A stretch of DNA of 64,000 bases from contig CALSSY010000006.1 of assembly GCA_943789135.1 (NCBI GenBank), positions 1-64,000 of the forward strand, given 5' to 3'. Every line of letters starts with the position of its first letter. Positions within the stretch are counted from its first letter, which is position 1. This document shows, piece by piece, positions 28,555 to 37,345 of this stretch. The notes beneath the pieces are model-generated. The model was given only the letters and a program-made list of their open reading frames with translations. It ran no database searches and was not told where the DNA came from. Origin of the DNA: an uncultured Bacteroidia bacterium (GTDB lineage Bacteria; Bacteroidota; Bacteroidia; NS11-12g; UBA955). The position numbers were made by a program, and so were the translations under genes.

Positions 28555-28556
28555 AT

Positions 28557-28748
28557 ATGAAATACACCTTATATACATTGGCTTTTGCTGCTTTTTCTTT
28601 GGGAGCATGTTCGTCTGAAACCAGCAAACCATTTAGCGAAGAAGAAACTCAAGAGCAAGATTCTGTAGATCAATTGAATCAAGATGCCGCGTTTGACGCA
28701 TTATTGAACGACAGCACAAGCAATCAAAACGACACCATAATAGAATGA
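28557..28748 (+). CDS. Small acidic lipoprotein
   Basis: A 63-residue predicted lipoprotein: a hydrophobic signal, then the lipobox Cys in LGACSSET, followed by a short tail rich in Glu, Asp, Gln and Asn. No domain is recognised. It lies between the TrpF-like gene (2 nt gap) and asd (4-nt ATGA overlap), so it is translated as part of that operon. The clean lipoprotein signal and overlap make it a believable small gene, but its function is unknown. Confidence 0.65.
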   Translation: MKYTLYTLAFAAFSLGACSSETSKPFSEEETQEQDSVDQLNQDAAFDALLNDSTSNQNDTIIE

Positions 28749-29736
28749 AAATTGCAGTAGTTGGGGCAACCGGACTGGTCGGTACCAAAATGTTGGAAGT
28801 TTTACAAGAGCGTAGATTTCCCGTAACAGAACTCATTCCAGTAGCATCGGAACGAAGTGTAGGTAAAAAGATTGATTTTAATGGTAACTCCTTCGAGGTG
28901 GTATCATTAGAAACAGCTGTCCTAGCTAAACCCCAAATTGCATTATTCTCCGCAGGCGGAAACACCTCAAAAGAATGGGCGCCACGTTTTGCGGAAGTTG
29001 GCACCTATGTAATTGACAACTCCAGCGCTTGGCGCATGGAAAAAGAAATCCCTTGGTGGTGCCAGAAGTCAATGCACACCATATTCAAAGATCCAATTTG
29101 ATAATTGCAAACCCCAACTGTTCTACCATTCAAATGGTAATGGCCCTAAAACCATTGCACGATTTGTATGCATTGAACCGCGTGGTTGTAAGCACATATC
29201 AATCGGTGACTGGAACCGGTCAAGCCGCTGTTAAACAAATGTTTGACGAACGTGAAGGAAGACCAAGTTCTCCTGTATATCCTCATAAAATAGATCAAAA
29301 TGTTTTACCTCATATTGACGTGTTCCAAGAAAATGGATACACAAAAGAAGAGGAAAAGATGATGAAGGAAACCAAAAAAATAATGGACTTGCCAGATTTG
29401 AAAATTACAGCAACTACGGTTCGTATTCCTACTATGGGCGGACATAGCGAAAGCATCAATATCAGCTTCCATAATGAACCCCATCTATCGGAGGTTCGTG
29501 AAGCATTAGATGCATTTCCTGGTGTAATTGTTCAAGATGATCCTCAGCAAAATCTATATCCGATGCCTTTAACATCACATGATAAGGATGACGTTTTCGT
29601 TGGACGTATTCGAAAGGATGATTCTATAGAAAATGGATTGAATATTTGGGTAGTTGCAGATAACTTAAGAAAAGGTGCTGCAACCAATGCGGTCCAAATA
29701 GCGGAAAAATTAGTCGAAAACGGCTGGTTTCAATAA
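28745..29736 (+). CDS. asd: Aspartate-semialdehyde dehydrogenase (one frameshift)
   Basis: It reduces aspartyl phosphate to aspartate semialdehyde, leading to lysine, threonine, methionine and cell-wall diaminopimelate. The first frame has the NADP-binding MKIAVVGATGLVGTKMLEVL and SAGGNTSKEWAP. At about 29050 the frame changes at CCC in GAAATCCCTTGGTGG: one missing C would restore EIPLVVPEVNAHH. The second frame carries the catalytic Cys in NPNCSTIQ, QSVTGTGQAAV, and the His in MGGHSESINI. The span of 992 nt (one short of a multiple of three) gives about 330 residues, the normal length. Since asd is essential for peptidoglycan and everything else is conserved, a homopolymer sequencing error is most likely. 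Confidence 0.93.
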
Positions 29737-29765
29737 CATTTTCACCTTTTGATTGTTGATTTGTT

Positions 29766-30239
29766 TTGGAAGACGAAAAAATCAATACCGAAACCACCGA
29801 ATCTCAAGAGACGGACAACAGGCCCTTATTTCTTAAAGATGCTCGTTATCAAGGTGAACTCCACAATGCACCCTATGCATTAAGTGTAACTTCTCCGAAA
29901 ATTGAACCGATTGATAAACGCATGCTTAAGGCGAATGCCCATGAAGCCATGCAACATCAGGCGGAACAGCAGATTCAAATGTTGAAAAAACAGGCGGAAT
30001 TATTAATGAAGCAGGCCAAAGCCATTGAAGAACGCTTGGAAATTTCACATGCCATTTACAAAGCCGATATCAATTTTGAGCCCGTGATAAACGGCATCTA
30101 CCATTTGTATCAAAAGGAAGATGGAACTCAAGTCTTAAGTATGGTAGCACCCTATGAATGGGGTAAAAGCATGCCTTTTTCGCATTATTTACATACCGTA
30201 AGGCTTTTAGGCGACCGCACTTGGGATGTAATTTCCTAA
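29766..30239 (+). CDS. DUF2452 protein
   Basis: A 157-residue cytosolic protein. An acidic N-terminus is followed by a Gln- and Lys-rich helical segment (about 60-105; QHQAEQQIQMLKKQAELLMKQ) that probably forms a coiled coil. The DUF2452 C-terminal signature is GIYHLYQKEDGTQVLSMVAP, then EWG and HTVRLLGDRTWDV. The family is widespread in Bacteroidota and some eukaryotes and has no known function. The start is TTG at 29766; a -7-like TTGATTTG (29756-29763) overlaps this region. It converges with murQ (4-nt gap). Confidence 0.75.
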   Translation: MEDEKINTETTESQETDNRPLFLKDARYQGELHNAPYALSVTSPKIEPIDKRMLKANAHEAMQHQAEQQIQMLKKQAELLMKQAKAIEERLEISHAIYKADINFEPVINGIYHLYQKEDGTQVLSMVAPYEWGKSMPFSHYLHTVRLLGDRTWDVIS

Positions 30240-30243
30240 GAAA

Positions 30244-31047
30244 CTACCATTGAGATAGTTTATCAATTGCAGCCCTAACACTGCCCTCTTTTAAGAGTAC
30301 CAATTGAGCCGTGTCATAATCGAGTCCGGTTTCTTCCATGATCATACGCGTACCCCGATCTACCAATTTTTCATTGCTCAATTGCATATCAACCATTTTA
30401 TTGCCTTTAACTCTACCTAGGCGTATCATCGTGGCCGTAGTAATCATATTCAAGGCTAATTTTGTGGCTGTCCCAGCCTTCAAACGCGTTGATCCCGTTA
30501 GAAATTCAGGTCCTGTAATCAATACAATTGGATAATCCGCGACGTCAGCGATTTTCGAATCGGGATTACACACAATGCATCCTGTTGTAATATTCAATTC
30601 TTTGCAAGCCTCCAAAGCTCCTAAAACATAAGGCGTTCTACCTGAGGCAGCGATTCCAACAACCACATCATTTGCATTAATATTATAGCTTTTAAGATCT
30701 ATAAATCCTTGTTTTAGATCATCCTCTGCGTTTTCAACGGCCTTTCGTATTGCCGCATCACCACCTGCAATCAAGCCTATTACTCTTCCTTGTTCTACGC
30801 CAAAAGTTGGCGGACATTCAGAAGCATCCACTACACCGAGCCTGCCGCTTGTTCCTGCACCTAAATAAAACAAACGACCACCCAATCGCATTTTTGACAC
30901 CAAAACGTCAATCAATGCTGTAATTGAGGGAATTTCATCGCGGATTATCGCAGCAATGCGTGCATCTTCATCGTTCATGCCTAACAAAATCTCTTGTGTT
31001 GACATCAGATCAAGTCCATCGTAATTGGAAGGCGATTCGGTATTCAT
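30244..31047 (-). CDS. murQ: N-acetylmuramic acid 6-phosphate etherase
   Basis: It cleaves the lactyl ether of MurNAc-6-phosphate during peptidoglycan recycling, giving GlcNAc-6-phosphate and D-lactate. The SIS-type sugar-binding fold shows LFYLGAGTSGRLGVVDASECPP and GIAASGRTPYVLGAL, then TGSTRLKAGTATK, the usual etherase blocks. An ATG 45 nt upstream is open, but the start at 31047 (MNTESPSNYDGLDL) is better. It gives the usual N-terminus and lies 4 nt after an exact -7 element, which itself sits inside the longer reading. Length from this start is 267 residues. No murK or transporter gene is adjacent. Confidence 0.93.
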   Translation of the reverse strand: MNTESPSNYDGLDLMSTQEILLGMNDEDARIAAIIRDEIPSITALIDVLVSKMRLGGRLFYLGAGTSGRLGVVDASECPPTFGVEQGRVIGLIAGGDAAIRKAVENAEDDLKQGFIDLKSYNINANDVVVGIAASGRTPYVLGALEACKELNITTGCIVCNPDSKIADVADYPIVLITGPEFLTGSTRLKAGTATKLALNMITTATMIRLGRVKGNKMVDMQLSNEKLVDRGTRMIMEETGLDYDTAQLVLLKEGSVRAAIDKLSQW

Positions 31048-31051
31048 GTAA

Positions 31052-31059
31052 CAAAAATA
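31052..31059 (-). promoter_or_regulatory. -7 promoter element of murQ
   Basis: Read leftward this is TATTTTTG, an exact consensus match with a 4-nt spacer to the ATG at 31047. The transcript should begin at or next to the A of ATG. The element rules out the longer upstream reading as the main product. Confidence 0.65.
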
Positions 31060-31118
31060 CAGATTCAGCGACTTACCCGTGTCTCTTTTCATAAATGGGT
31101 TGTTTCTTTGTAAGATAA

Positions 31119-31490
31119 ATGAGCACCGAAACCACCTTAAATCAAGAAATAAAACATAAATGGCTGCAAGTAGTGGCCTTCATTGAAGAAAATTTCGAAA
31201 AGAAACCCGACTTAAACGCAATATTATTTCTGATCGGTATCCGAGAATTGGGAGAACTACCCGAAAAAGCATTCACAAAGGAAGAGAAGACTCGACTCAT
31301 GCACATTGCAAATTGCAGGGTTCTCAGTTACTCAGGTTATTATGCCAAAACCGGAACGAATAGAAAAGGTTGGCCTGAATGGGAGAATGTAAAACCACTA
31401 CCCAATCTTAACATCTTTGAACAAGAAAACGTACTACGCCAGCATATAATTGAATATTTCGAAAGCGAGGATATCATACAGTTTTCGTAG
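31119..31490 (+). CDS. Conserved hypothetical protein of Bacteroidota
   Basis: A 123-residue protein without signal peptide or membrane segment. The core KKPDLNAILFLIGIRELGEL, then KEEKTRLMHIANCRVLSYSGYY and GWPEWENVKPLPNLN, fits a small conserved family that I recall only as hypothetical proteins in Flavobacteriia. A weak -7-like TTTCTTTG (31103-31110) lies 8 nt before the ATG. It is oriented head-to-head with murQ and separated from rimP by its own promoter region. Confidence 0.75.
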   Translation: MSTETTLNQEIKHKWLQVVAFIEENFEKKPDLNAILFLIGIRELGELPEKAFTKEEKTRLMHIANCRVLSYSGYYAKTGTNRKGWPEWENVKPLPNLNIFEQENVLRQHIIEYFESEDIIQFS

Positions 31491-31521
31491 TAAATGCATA
31501 GGTCTCGATGTTAGGCGCATC

Positions 31522-31553
31522 TTTGTTTTTTCATTTAAATTAGAGTATATTTG
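31522..31553 (+). promoter_or_regulatory. Promoter of the rimP-nusA-infB operon
   Basis: This is the clearest full promoter in the window: a -33 TTTG at 31522-31525 and an exact -7 TATATTTG at 31546-31553, 20 nt apart. Transcription should start near 31557, leaving a leader of about 60 nt before rimP that contains a GC hairpin. Confidence 0.7.
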
Positions 31554-31576
31554 TAAAACTTTTCCAACAAATAATC

Positions 31577-31610
31577 AGGAGGGGGCAAGCGAAAAGCAGT
31601 CCCCTTTTTT
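31577..31610 (+). terminator. Terminator-like hairpin in the rimP leader
   Basis: GGGG (31582-31585) can pair with CCCC (31601-31604), extended outward by A-T and G-T pairs (AGGAG with TTTTTT). It ends in a T6 run only 7 nt before the rimP ATG. The same CCCC could instead pair with GGG at 31614-31616. The structure could be an attenuator of the translation operon; no trigger is identified. Confidence 0.5.
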
Positions 31611-31617
31611 ATTGGGC

Positions 31618-32082
31618 ATGAAAAAATTAGGTGAAAAACTCAGGGAGTTGATAAACACAGACGCGGCAGAACACGGACTTTTCGTGGTGCATCATACCGT
31701 AAGTCCTACGGGTCTTTTCCGTTTTTATCTCGATAGTGAGGAGGCTTTATCTATGGGCGTTTTAACCGAATTCACCCGTCATATATCTCGTACTATTGAT
31801 GATGGAGATTTTGGGGAACATCCTTTCACATTTGAAATTTCATCGCCAGGAGCAACCGAACCACTTCGGGATATTCGTCAATTTAGAAAACATATTGGAA
31901 GAAGTCTTAAAATTGAAACGGAAGAACAGACCTACAAGGGTGAATTTACAGCCTTTGAAAACGAGATTCTTACGATTCAAAACGAAGTAAAAGAAAAAGG
32001 AAAAAAGAAAATCAACTTGGAAGAAGTTCAAATTCCCTTCGACCAAATAAAAGAAGCAACTATCATTTTAAGTTTTAAATAA
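31618..32082 (+). CDS. rimP: Ribosome maturation factor RimP
   Basis: It assists maturation of the 30S subunit. The frame is open much further upstream, but the real start is ATG 31618 (MKKLGEKLRELINT), because the operon promoter and leader hairpin lie inside the longer reading. The 154-residue product has the RimP N-terminal domain (GLFRFYLDSEEALSMGVLTEFTR, then HPFTFEISSPGATEPLRD) and a C-terminal SH3-like domain (GRSLKIETEEQTYKGEF). It is followed by nusA after one base, the standard rimP-nusA-infB order. Confidence 0.92.
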   Translation: MKKLGEKLRELINTDAAEHGLFVVHHTVSPTGLFRFYLDSEEALSMGVLTEFTRHISRTIDDGDFGEHPFTFEISSPGATEPLRDIRQFRKHIGRSLKIETEEQTYKGEFTAFENEILTIQNEVKEKGKKKINLEEVQIPFDQIKEATIILSFK

Positions 32083-32083
32083 C

Positions 32084-33337
32084 ATGAAAGCCAAAGCCAA
32101 CGACCTCGGAATCAATCTGGTGGAGAGTTTCTCCGAGTTTAAGGAATTCAAAAACATTGACCGCGCAACGATGATGCGCGTTTTAGAAGACGTTTTTAGA
32201 AACATCCTAAAAAAGAAATTTGGTCAAGAGGCCAATTTCGACATCATCATTAACACCGAAACCGGGGATATCGAAATGTACCATTTACGCCTGATTGTGG
32301 AAGAAGGTGAAGTGGAAGATCCGCATTTGCATATTGCATTAGAGGATGCCCTAAAATTAGAACCCGATTATCAAGTGGGTGAAGATTGTATTCAAGAAAT
32401 CAGTTTGGAAGATTTTGGACGTAGAAACGTTCTTAATGCTCGCCAAGCTCTTATGAGTCGCATCATCGAACTTGAAAAAGACGAATTATTCCGCAAATAC
32501 ACCGATAAACGCGGTGAAATTATTAACGGAGAAGTATACAATGTTTGGAAGCGTGAAATTATGATTCTTGACGATGAAGGTAATGAACTTACCTTACCGA
32601 AAGATCAGATGATTCCTCGCGACATGTATAAGAAAGGCGATTCCATACGTGCCGTTATCCATGCTGTTGACATGGACAAAGGTTCACCAAGAGTGGTTCT
32701 TTCACGTACATCCCCCGAGTTTTTGGAACGTTTGTTTGAATTAGAAGTTCCTGAAATCTTAGACGGTTTGATTACTATAAAGAAAATCGTTCGCGAACCA
32801 GGAGAACGCGCAAAAGTTGCAGTCGAAAGTTACGACGATCGCATTGATCCGGTTGGCGCTTGTGTGGGTGTAAAAGGAGCTCGTATTCATGGTATCGTTC
32901 GTGAATTGCGTAATGAAAATATCGACGTTATAAATTACACAACTAACGACGCACTTTTCATACAACGTGCAATTCAACCTGCCGTGGTAAGCAAAATGGA
33001 TATCGAAGGCACCACCGCTAATGTATTCTTAGAAAGCGACCAGGTTTCGTTAGCTATCGGTAGAAGCGGACACAACATCAAATTAGCCAGTAAGTTAACA
33101 GGCTATCAGATTGAAGTTTATCGCGTTAACGCCGTAGTTGAAGACGACGTAGATTTGGATGAATTCTTAGACGAAATTGACGAGTGGATCATTGAGGAAT
33201 TCAAGCGTGTAGGCTTAGATACGGCAAAAGACGTACTACGTACATCCGTTGCAGATTTGCTTACTCGTACTGATTTAGAAGAAGAAACCATTTCGCAAAT
33301 CCACAAGATATTGCGCAAAGAATTCGAAGAAGAATAA
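32084..33337 (+). CDS. nusA: Transcription termination/antitermination factor NusA
   Basis: An RNA polymerase-binding elongation factor of 417 residues. N-terminal domain about 1-125; S1 domain about 130-200 (GEIINGEVYNVWKREIMILD); KH1 and KH2 domains about 205-345, with REPGERAKVAVESYD, DPVGACVGVKGARIHGIVREL and LAIGRSGHNIKLASKLTGY. An acidic C-terminal region with a helix-hairpin-helix-like LDTAKDVLRTSV ends at EFEEE. It lacks the extra C-terminal acidic repeats of E. coli NusA. It is one base after rimP and 113 bases before infB. Confidence 0.96.
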   Translation: MKAKANDLGINLVESFSEFKEFKNIDRATMMRVLEDVFRNILKKKFGQEANFDIIINTETGDIEMYHLRLIVEEGEVEDPHLHIALEDALKLEPDYQVGEDCIQEISLEDFGRRNVLNARQALMSRIIELEKDELFRKYTDKRGEIINGEVYNVWKREIMILDDEGNELTLPKDQMIPRDMYKKGDSIRAVIHAVDMDKGSPRVVLSRTSPEFLERLFELEVPEILDGLITIKKIVREPGERAKVAVESYDDRIDPVGACVGVKGARIHGIVRELRNENIDVINYTTNDALFIQRAIQPAVVSKMDIEGTTANVFLESDQVSLAIGRSGHNIKLASKLTGYQIEVYRVNAVVEDDVDLDEFLDEIDEWIIEEFKRVGLDTAKDVLRTSVADLLTRTDLEEETISQIHKILRKEFEEE

Positions 33338-33380
33338 TCAAGGATTGACCTATAAATCAGGCGCTTTCTCAAGGCCTGAG

Positions 33381-33403
33381 GGGGGATTTTAACACAATCC
33401 CCC
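33381..33403 (+). promoter_or_regulatory. GC hairpin between nusA and infB
   Basis: GGGGGATT (33381-33388) and AATCCCCC (33396-33403) form an 8-bp stem with a 7-nt loop. No T-run follows (the next bases are TAAATTC), so it is more likely a processing site, RNA stabiliser or partial attenuator than a terminator. Confidence 0.55.
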
Positions 33404-33433
33404 TAAATTCTTGGGATATCAGAAGGTTAATTT

Positions 33434-33441
33434 TAAATTTG
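33434..33441 (+). promoter_or_regulatory. Internal -7 promoter element of infB
   Basis: TAAATTTG is an exact consensus match, 9 nt before the infB ATG at 33451. It suggests that IF2 can be made from its own near-leaderless transcript in addition to operon read-through. Confidence 0.6.
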
Positions 33442-33450
33442 AATTAAATT

Positions 33451-36270
33451 ATGGCGGTATACCGTTTAGCAAAAGTAGCAAGTGAACTAAACCGAAGTAC
33501 GTCGGCAATAGCTGAATTCCTTCAAGAAAAAGGACATGAAGTAGACGCACGTCCAACCTCAAAAATCACTGAGGAGCAATACGAAGCATGCTTGAAAGAA
33601 TTTTCTGCCGATAAGGCAATGAAAGAGGAGGCTGACAAATTAAAAAGCCAAAAGCCAATTAGAACGGCTCCTCCAGCCCCAACTGTATCAGCCCCTTCTG
33701 TTCCTGACCCAGTGGTGCCAGAACCACCCAAAAATGCGCCTGTTGAAACAAAGCCTGAAGAGCCAAAGTTGGAAGAAAAGGCCGTTGAAACAGTTGCTCA
33801 GGAAACTCCTGCATCTACACTAAAAGTTGTAGGTAAAATTGACCTTTCACCCAAGAAAAAGAAGGCTCCAGAGCCCCAAGAAACAAAGGCTCCGATAGCG
33901 GATACCAAAGCTAACGATAACACCGTTATTTCAAAATCAGAAACTACTGAGGTAAAAGCACCTGTTTCTGAAAAACCGAAAACCGCTGAACCCGTTCCGG
34001 AAAAGAAAGTAGAACCAATTAAGGAGGAAGTTCAAGCTAATAAAGAAAAAAATAAGGTATCTTCTAAAAAGCAAGAAACCACTCAAACCCCTGCTGAAGC
34101 GGTTGAACCTGAATATTTAGAAACAAAGAAAGAGGTACTTTCTGGACCAAAAGTTTTGGGTAAAATAAACCTTCCATCTGCGAAAGAAGGAAACAGTTCT
34201 TTAGCCAAAGAGGCCAGAAAGGACATGCAAGAAATTCGCAAAAAACGTAAACGCAAAGAAAAAGGCGTAGACGTGAAAGTGGCCGTTCAAGAGACCATTA
34301 ACCGCGACAACAGAAATAAAGACACCAAAGATAACAAGCCTACAACGGCGAATAAAGGACCTGTTAACCCAAATGCTGTTAAATCTAATATCCGAAATAC
34401 GGTTAACAGAATGGGTAATGCCGGACGTAGAAATAACAAGGGTAAAAAACGTTACGAAGATAGAGAAGAACGTAACCGTCGTTTCGAAGAGGAACGCCGT
34501 AGAAAAGACGAAGAAAGCAAAATCTTAAAAGTTACCGAATTCCTTACTGCTAATGAATTGGCGAGTTTGATGAATGTTCCGGTAACTGCCGTAATTTCAA
34601 AATGTTTTGCTCTAGGCATTATGGTTTCAATAAACCAACGACTAGATGCAGAAACCATACAATTGGTGGCAAGTGATTACAACTACGATGTAACTTTTGT
34701 CGATGCCGAGTCCACCATTGAAGCCATAGAAGATGAAGAGGATCGCGATGAGGATTTAAAATCACGTGCTCCAATTGTAACTGTAATGGGTCACGTTGAC
34801 CACGGTAAAACTTCATTGCTTGACCATGTGCGAAGTGAGAACGTGATAGCCGGTGAGGCTGGAGGAATTACCCAACATATCGGGGCCTACGAGGTAACAT
34901 TGAAAGATGGAAAAAAGATTACATTTTTAGATACGCCTGGTCACGAAGCGTTTACAGCGATGCGTGCTCGTGGAGCTAAAGTAACGGACTTAGCCATTAT
35001 TGTAATTGCAGCAGACGACAGTGTGATGCCACAAACAAAGGAGGCCATTGCACACGCACAAGCCGCTGGAGTTCCTATGGTATTCGCCTTCAATAAAATT
35101 GATAAAGACGGAGCCAACCCTGACAAAATCAGAGAAGAATTGGCACAGATGAATATCTTGGTTGAAGACTGGGGTGGTAAATTCCAAAGCCAAGAAATTA
35201 GTGCAAAGAAAGGATTGAACATTGATGAGTTACTTGAAAAAGTACTTCTTGAAGCCGAATTAATGGACCTTAAGGCCAATCCAGACCGCCGAGCAAAAGG
35301 AACAGTAATTGAAGCAACTCAAGAAAAAGGACGTGGTATCGTTTGTACGCTTTTGATTCAAAACGGAACCCTTCGTGTAGGAGACCATATGGTTGCCGGA
35401 TCTCAGTACGCTAAAGTACGTGCTATGTTTAATGAGCGTGGAACTCGTATTGACGAAGCACCACCAGCAACACCTGTTAAAATTTTAGGTTTCTCCGACG
35501 CTCCAACTTCTGGCGATTTGTTTGCCGTAATGGAAAACGAAGATGAGGCTAAAACTTTGGCAAACAAACGACTTCAATTGGTACGTGAACAAGGAATTCG
35601 TACGAAGCGTCACATTACTCTTGATGAGATTGGAAGACGTTTGGCTGTAGGTAACTTTAAAGAACTTAATATTATCATCAAAGCCGACGTTGACGGATCT
35701 GTAGAGGCATTGAACGACGCCATGATGAAGCTTTCTACGGATGAGATTGCGGTAAATGTAATTCACAGTGGCGTGGGTCAAATTACCGAGAGTGATGTAT
35801 TGCTCGCTTCGGCTTCAGACGCCATTATCATTGGATTCCAAGTACGTCCTTCCGCTAAAGCAAAGCAACTGGCAGAAAGCGAAGAAATCGATATCAGAAC
35901 CTACAGCATTATTTACCAAGCCATTGAGGAAATTAAGAAAGCAATGGAGGGTATGTTGAGCCCAGATATCGTTGAAAAAATTATTGGACAGGTTGAAATT
36001 CGCGAGATATTTAAAATTTCCAAAGTGGGAACAATTGCAGGTTGTTACGTTACCGATGGTAAAATTGAACGTAACAGTATGGTTCGCGTTATTCGCGATG
36101 GCGTTGTTAAACACGATGGCAAACTGGGTTCGTTAAAGCGTTTCAAAGACGATGCTAAGGAAGTAACCCGCGGTTATGAATGTGGTTTACAGCTCGAGAA
36201 GTTCAACGACATCATGGAAGGCGACTACCTTGAAGTGTATATCCAAGAAGAAGTTAAGCGTAAATTATAA
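33451..36270 (+). CDS. infB: Translation initiation factor IF-2
   Basis: A GTPase that places initiator tRNA on the 30S subunit. It has 939 residues: an IF2_N domain (about 1-55; [25 protein letters not shown]), a long Pro/Glu/Lys-rich low-complexity linker (about 70-340), a basic Arg-rich segment (about 330-350), and a second IF2_N-like domain (about 360-400). The G domain starts near 443 with [16 protein letters not shown], then [16 protein letters not shown] and NKID. EF-Tu-like domain II, domain III and the C-terminal fMet-tRNA-binding domain follow ([18 protein letters not shown]). All GTP-binding motifs are intact. It is the last gene of the rimP-nusA-infB operon. Confidence 0.97.
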   Translation: MAVYRLAKVASELNRSTSAIAEFLQEKGHEVDARPTSKITEEQYEACLKEFSADKAMKEEADKLKSQKPIRTAPPAPTVSAPSVPDPVVPEPPKNAPVETKPEEPKLEEKAVETVAQETPASTLKVVGKIDLSPKKKKAPEPQETKAPIADTKANDNTVISKSETTEVKAPVSEKPKTAEPVPEKKVEPIKEEVQANKEKNKVSSKKQETTQTPAEAVEPEYLETKKEVLSGPKVLGKINLPSAKEGNSSLAKEARKDMQEIRKKRKRKEKGVDVKVAVQETINRDNRNKDTKDNKPTTANKGPVNPNAVKSNIRNTVNRMGNAGRRNNKGKKRYEDREERNRRFEEERRRKDEESKILKVTEFLTANELASLMNVPVTAVISKCFALGIMVSINQRLDAETIQLVASDYNYDVTFVDAESTIEAIEDEEDRDEDLKSRAPIVTVMGHVDHGKTSLLDHVRSENVIAGEAGGITQHIGAYEVTLKDGKKITFLDTPGHEAFTAMRARGAKVTDLAIIVIAADDSVMPQTKEAIAHAQAAGVPMVFAFNKIDKDGANPDKIREELAQMNILVEDWGGKFQSQEISAKKGLNIDELLEKVLLEAELMDLKANPDRRAKGTVIEATQEKGRGIVCTLLIQNGTLRVGDHMVAGSQYAKVRAMFNERGTRIDEAPPATPVKILGFSDAPTSGDLFAVMENEDEAKTLANKRLQLVREQGIRTKRHITLDEIGRRLAVGNFKELNIIIKADVDGSVEALNDAMMKLSTDEIAVNVIHSGVGQITESDVLLASASDAIIIGFQVRPSAKAKQLAESEEIDIRTYSIIYQAIEEIKKAMEGMLSPDIVEKIIGQVEIREIFKISKVGTIAGCYVTDGKIERNSMVRVIRDGVVKHDGKLGSLKRFKDDAKEVTRGYECGLQLEKFNDIMEGDYLEVYIQEEVKRKL

Positions 36271-36336
36271 TTCAACATTTATCCTAAAAAAAATAAACTA
36301 CAACGAAGCAGCAACGTAATTGAATTTATGAACGTC

Positions 36337-36344
36337 TAAATTTG
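36337..36344 (+). promoter_or_regulatory. -7 promoter element of the first DUF1573 gene
   Basis: TAAATTTG matches the consensus and lies 42 nt upstream of the ATG at 36387. The A-rich segment just before the start (36361-36386) is typical of Bacteroidota translation initiation regions. Confidence 0.5.
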
Positions 36345-36386
36345 GTACGGAACTTGTAGTATAGAAAATATTCAAATAAAGTAATC

Positions 36387-36809
36387 ATGAAAAAGTTTTT
36401 AACCTTAGCAGCCTTAGCCTTTGCGTTCATCGGAAGCAGTATGGCACAGAAAGAAGTAAAGCAAACCGAACCCGCTATCAAATGGGAATTGAAAGCTCAC
36501 GATTTTGGAAACGTTGAAATGGGGCCTCCAGCTGATGTGGTATTTAAATTCACCAATAACAGCAAAGCTCCTGTAGTAATTACCGGTGCGCGCCCAAGTT
36601 GCGGTTGTACCACGCCTAGCTGGACAAAAACTCCGATTATGCCAGGTGAAACCGGCGAGGTTAAAGCCAGTTATGGAACAGAAGGTCGTCCTGGTTATTT
36701 CCAAAAATCAGTGAAAGTAACTTTCGATAATGGAGACGTTACAGATTTAACTATCAGCGGAACCGTTACTACCGATACCAACAAAGAAACCAAACCTGAA
36801 TTAAAGTAA
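36387..36809 (+). CDS. Secreted DUF1573 protein (paralogue 1 of 4)
   Basis: A 140-residue exported protein with a signal peptide ending SSMAQ and one DUF1573 domain, an Ig-like ASH-type fold: WELKAHDFGNVEMGP, VVFKFTNNSKAPVVITGARPS, CGCTTPSWTKTPIMPGE and GRPGYFQKSVKVTFDNG. The paired CGC cysteines are typical of the family. The function of DUF1573 is unknown; such Ig-like domains usually mediate protein contacts in the envelope. It is 7 nt upstream of the second paralogue. Confidence 0.88.
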   Translation: MKKFLTLAALAFAFIGSSMAQKEVKQTEPAIKWELKAHDFGNVEMGPPADVVFKFTNNSKAPVVITGARPSCGCTTPSWTKTPIMPGETGEVKASYGTEGRPGYFQKSVKVTFDNGDVTDLTISGTVTTDTNKETKPELK

Positions 36810-36816
36810 TTCCAAA

Positions 36817-37263
36817 ATGAAAAAGACCTTAATCATTGCCGCATTTGCTTTCGTTTTAACGCATGCAAAAGCTCAAAACGGTGTAATTGGTGGCACCAAT
36901 ACGCCGGTTGAGGAAAAAAGCAATGCGGGTATTCAATTTGGAAAGCTAGCTCACAACTTCGGTAACATTATTGAAGGACAAATTGCTACTTACGATTTTC
37001 AGTTCGTTAACAATGGTACAGAACCACTGAAATTAACACGAGTTAAAGCAAGCTGTGGATGTACCACTCCCAAATACCCAACTACTGAAGTAATGCCCGG
37101 AGATACTGCCAGCATACGTGCTGAATACAACTCCTCTGGACGTCCAGGTACATTCAATAAAAACATTTTCGTAAATAGTAACGCGGGTGATATCACGCTT
37201 ACCATTTCTGGAAATGTGGTAAAAGAGCCTGAGAAACCCATTTCTCCAGTAATTATTAGATAA
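36817..37263 (+). CDS. Secreted DUF1573 protein (paralogue 2 of 4)
   Basis: A 148-residue exported protein with a signal peptide ending LTHAKAQ and the same domain as its upstream neighbour: IQFGKLAHNFGNIIEGQ, KLTRVKASCGCTTPKYPT and SGRPGTFNKNIFVNSNAG. The CGCTTP block is conserved. It shares a transcript with paralogue 1 and is followed by a strong terminator, so paralogues 1-2 and 3-4 form separate units. Confidence 0.88.
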   Translation: MKKTLIIAAFAFVLTHAKAQNGVIGGTNTPVEEKSNAGIQFGKLAHNFGNIIEGQIATYDFQFVNNGTEPLKLTRVKASCGCTTPKYPTTEVMPGDTASIRAEYNSSGRPGTFNKNIFVNSNAGDITLTISGNVVKEPEKPISPVIIR

Positions 37264-37269
37264 TAAAGT

Positions 37270-37300
37270 GAGGCTGATACAAAATTCAGCCTCTTTTTTT
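37270..37300 (+). terminator. Terminator between DUF1573 paralogues 2 and 3
   Basis: GAGGCTGA (37270-37277) and TCAGCCTC (37286-37293) form an 8-bp stem followed by a T7 run. It starts 7 bases after the stop codon of paralogue 2. Confidence 0.85.
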
Positions 37301-37345
37301 GCCCCAATTAAGACTTGAAGGAGCTATAATCTAAACGTTTCAAGA

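Noticed and set aside
31048-31092. Longer N-terminus for MurQ
   Set aside because: An exact -7 promoter box lies inside the extension, 4 nt before the preferred ATG.
31450-31617. Longer N-terminus for RimP
   Set aside because: The open stretch contains the operon promoter and leader hairpin and overlaps the previous gene; conservation begins at ATG 31618.
34619-34816. Open frame opposite infB
   Set aside because: It lies entirely within the IF2 coding region, in biased codon context, without any recognisable protein family.
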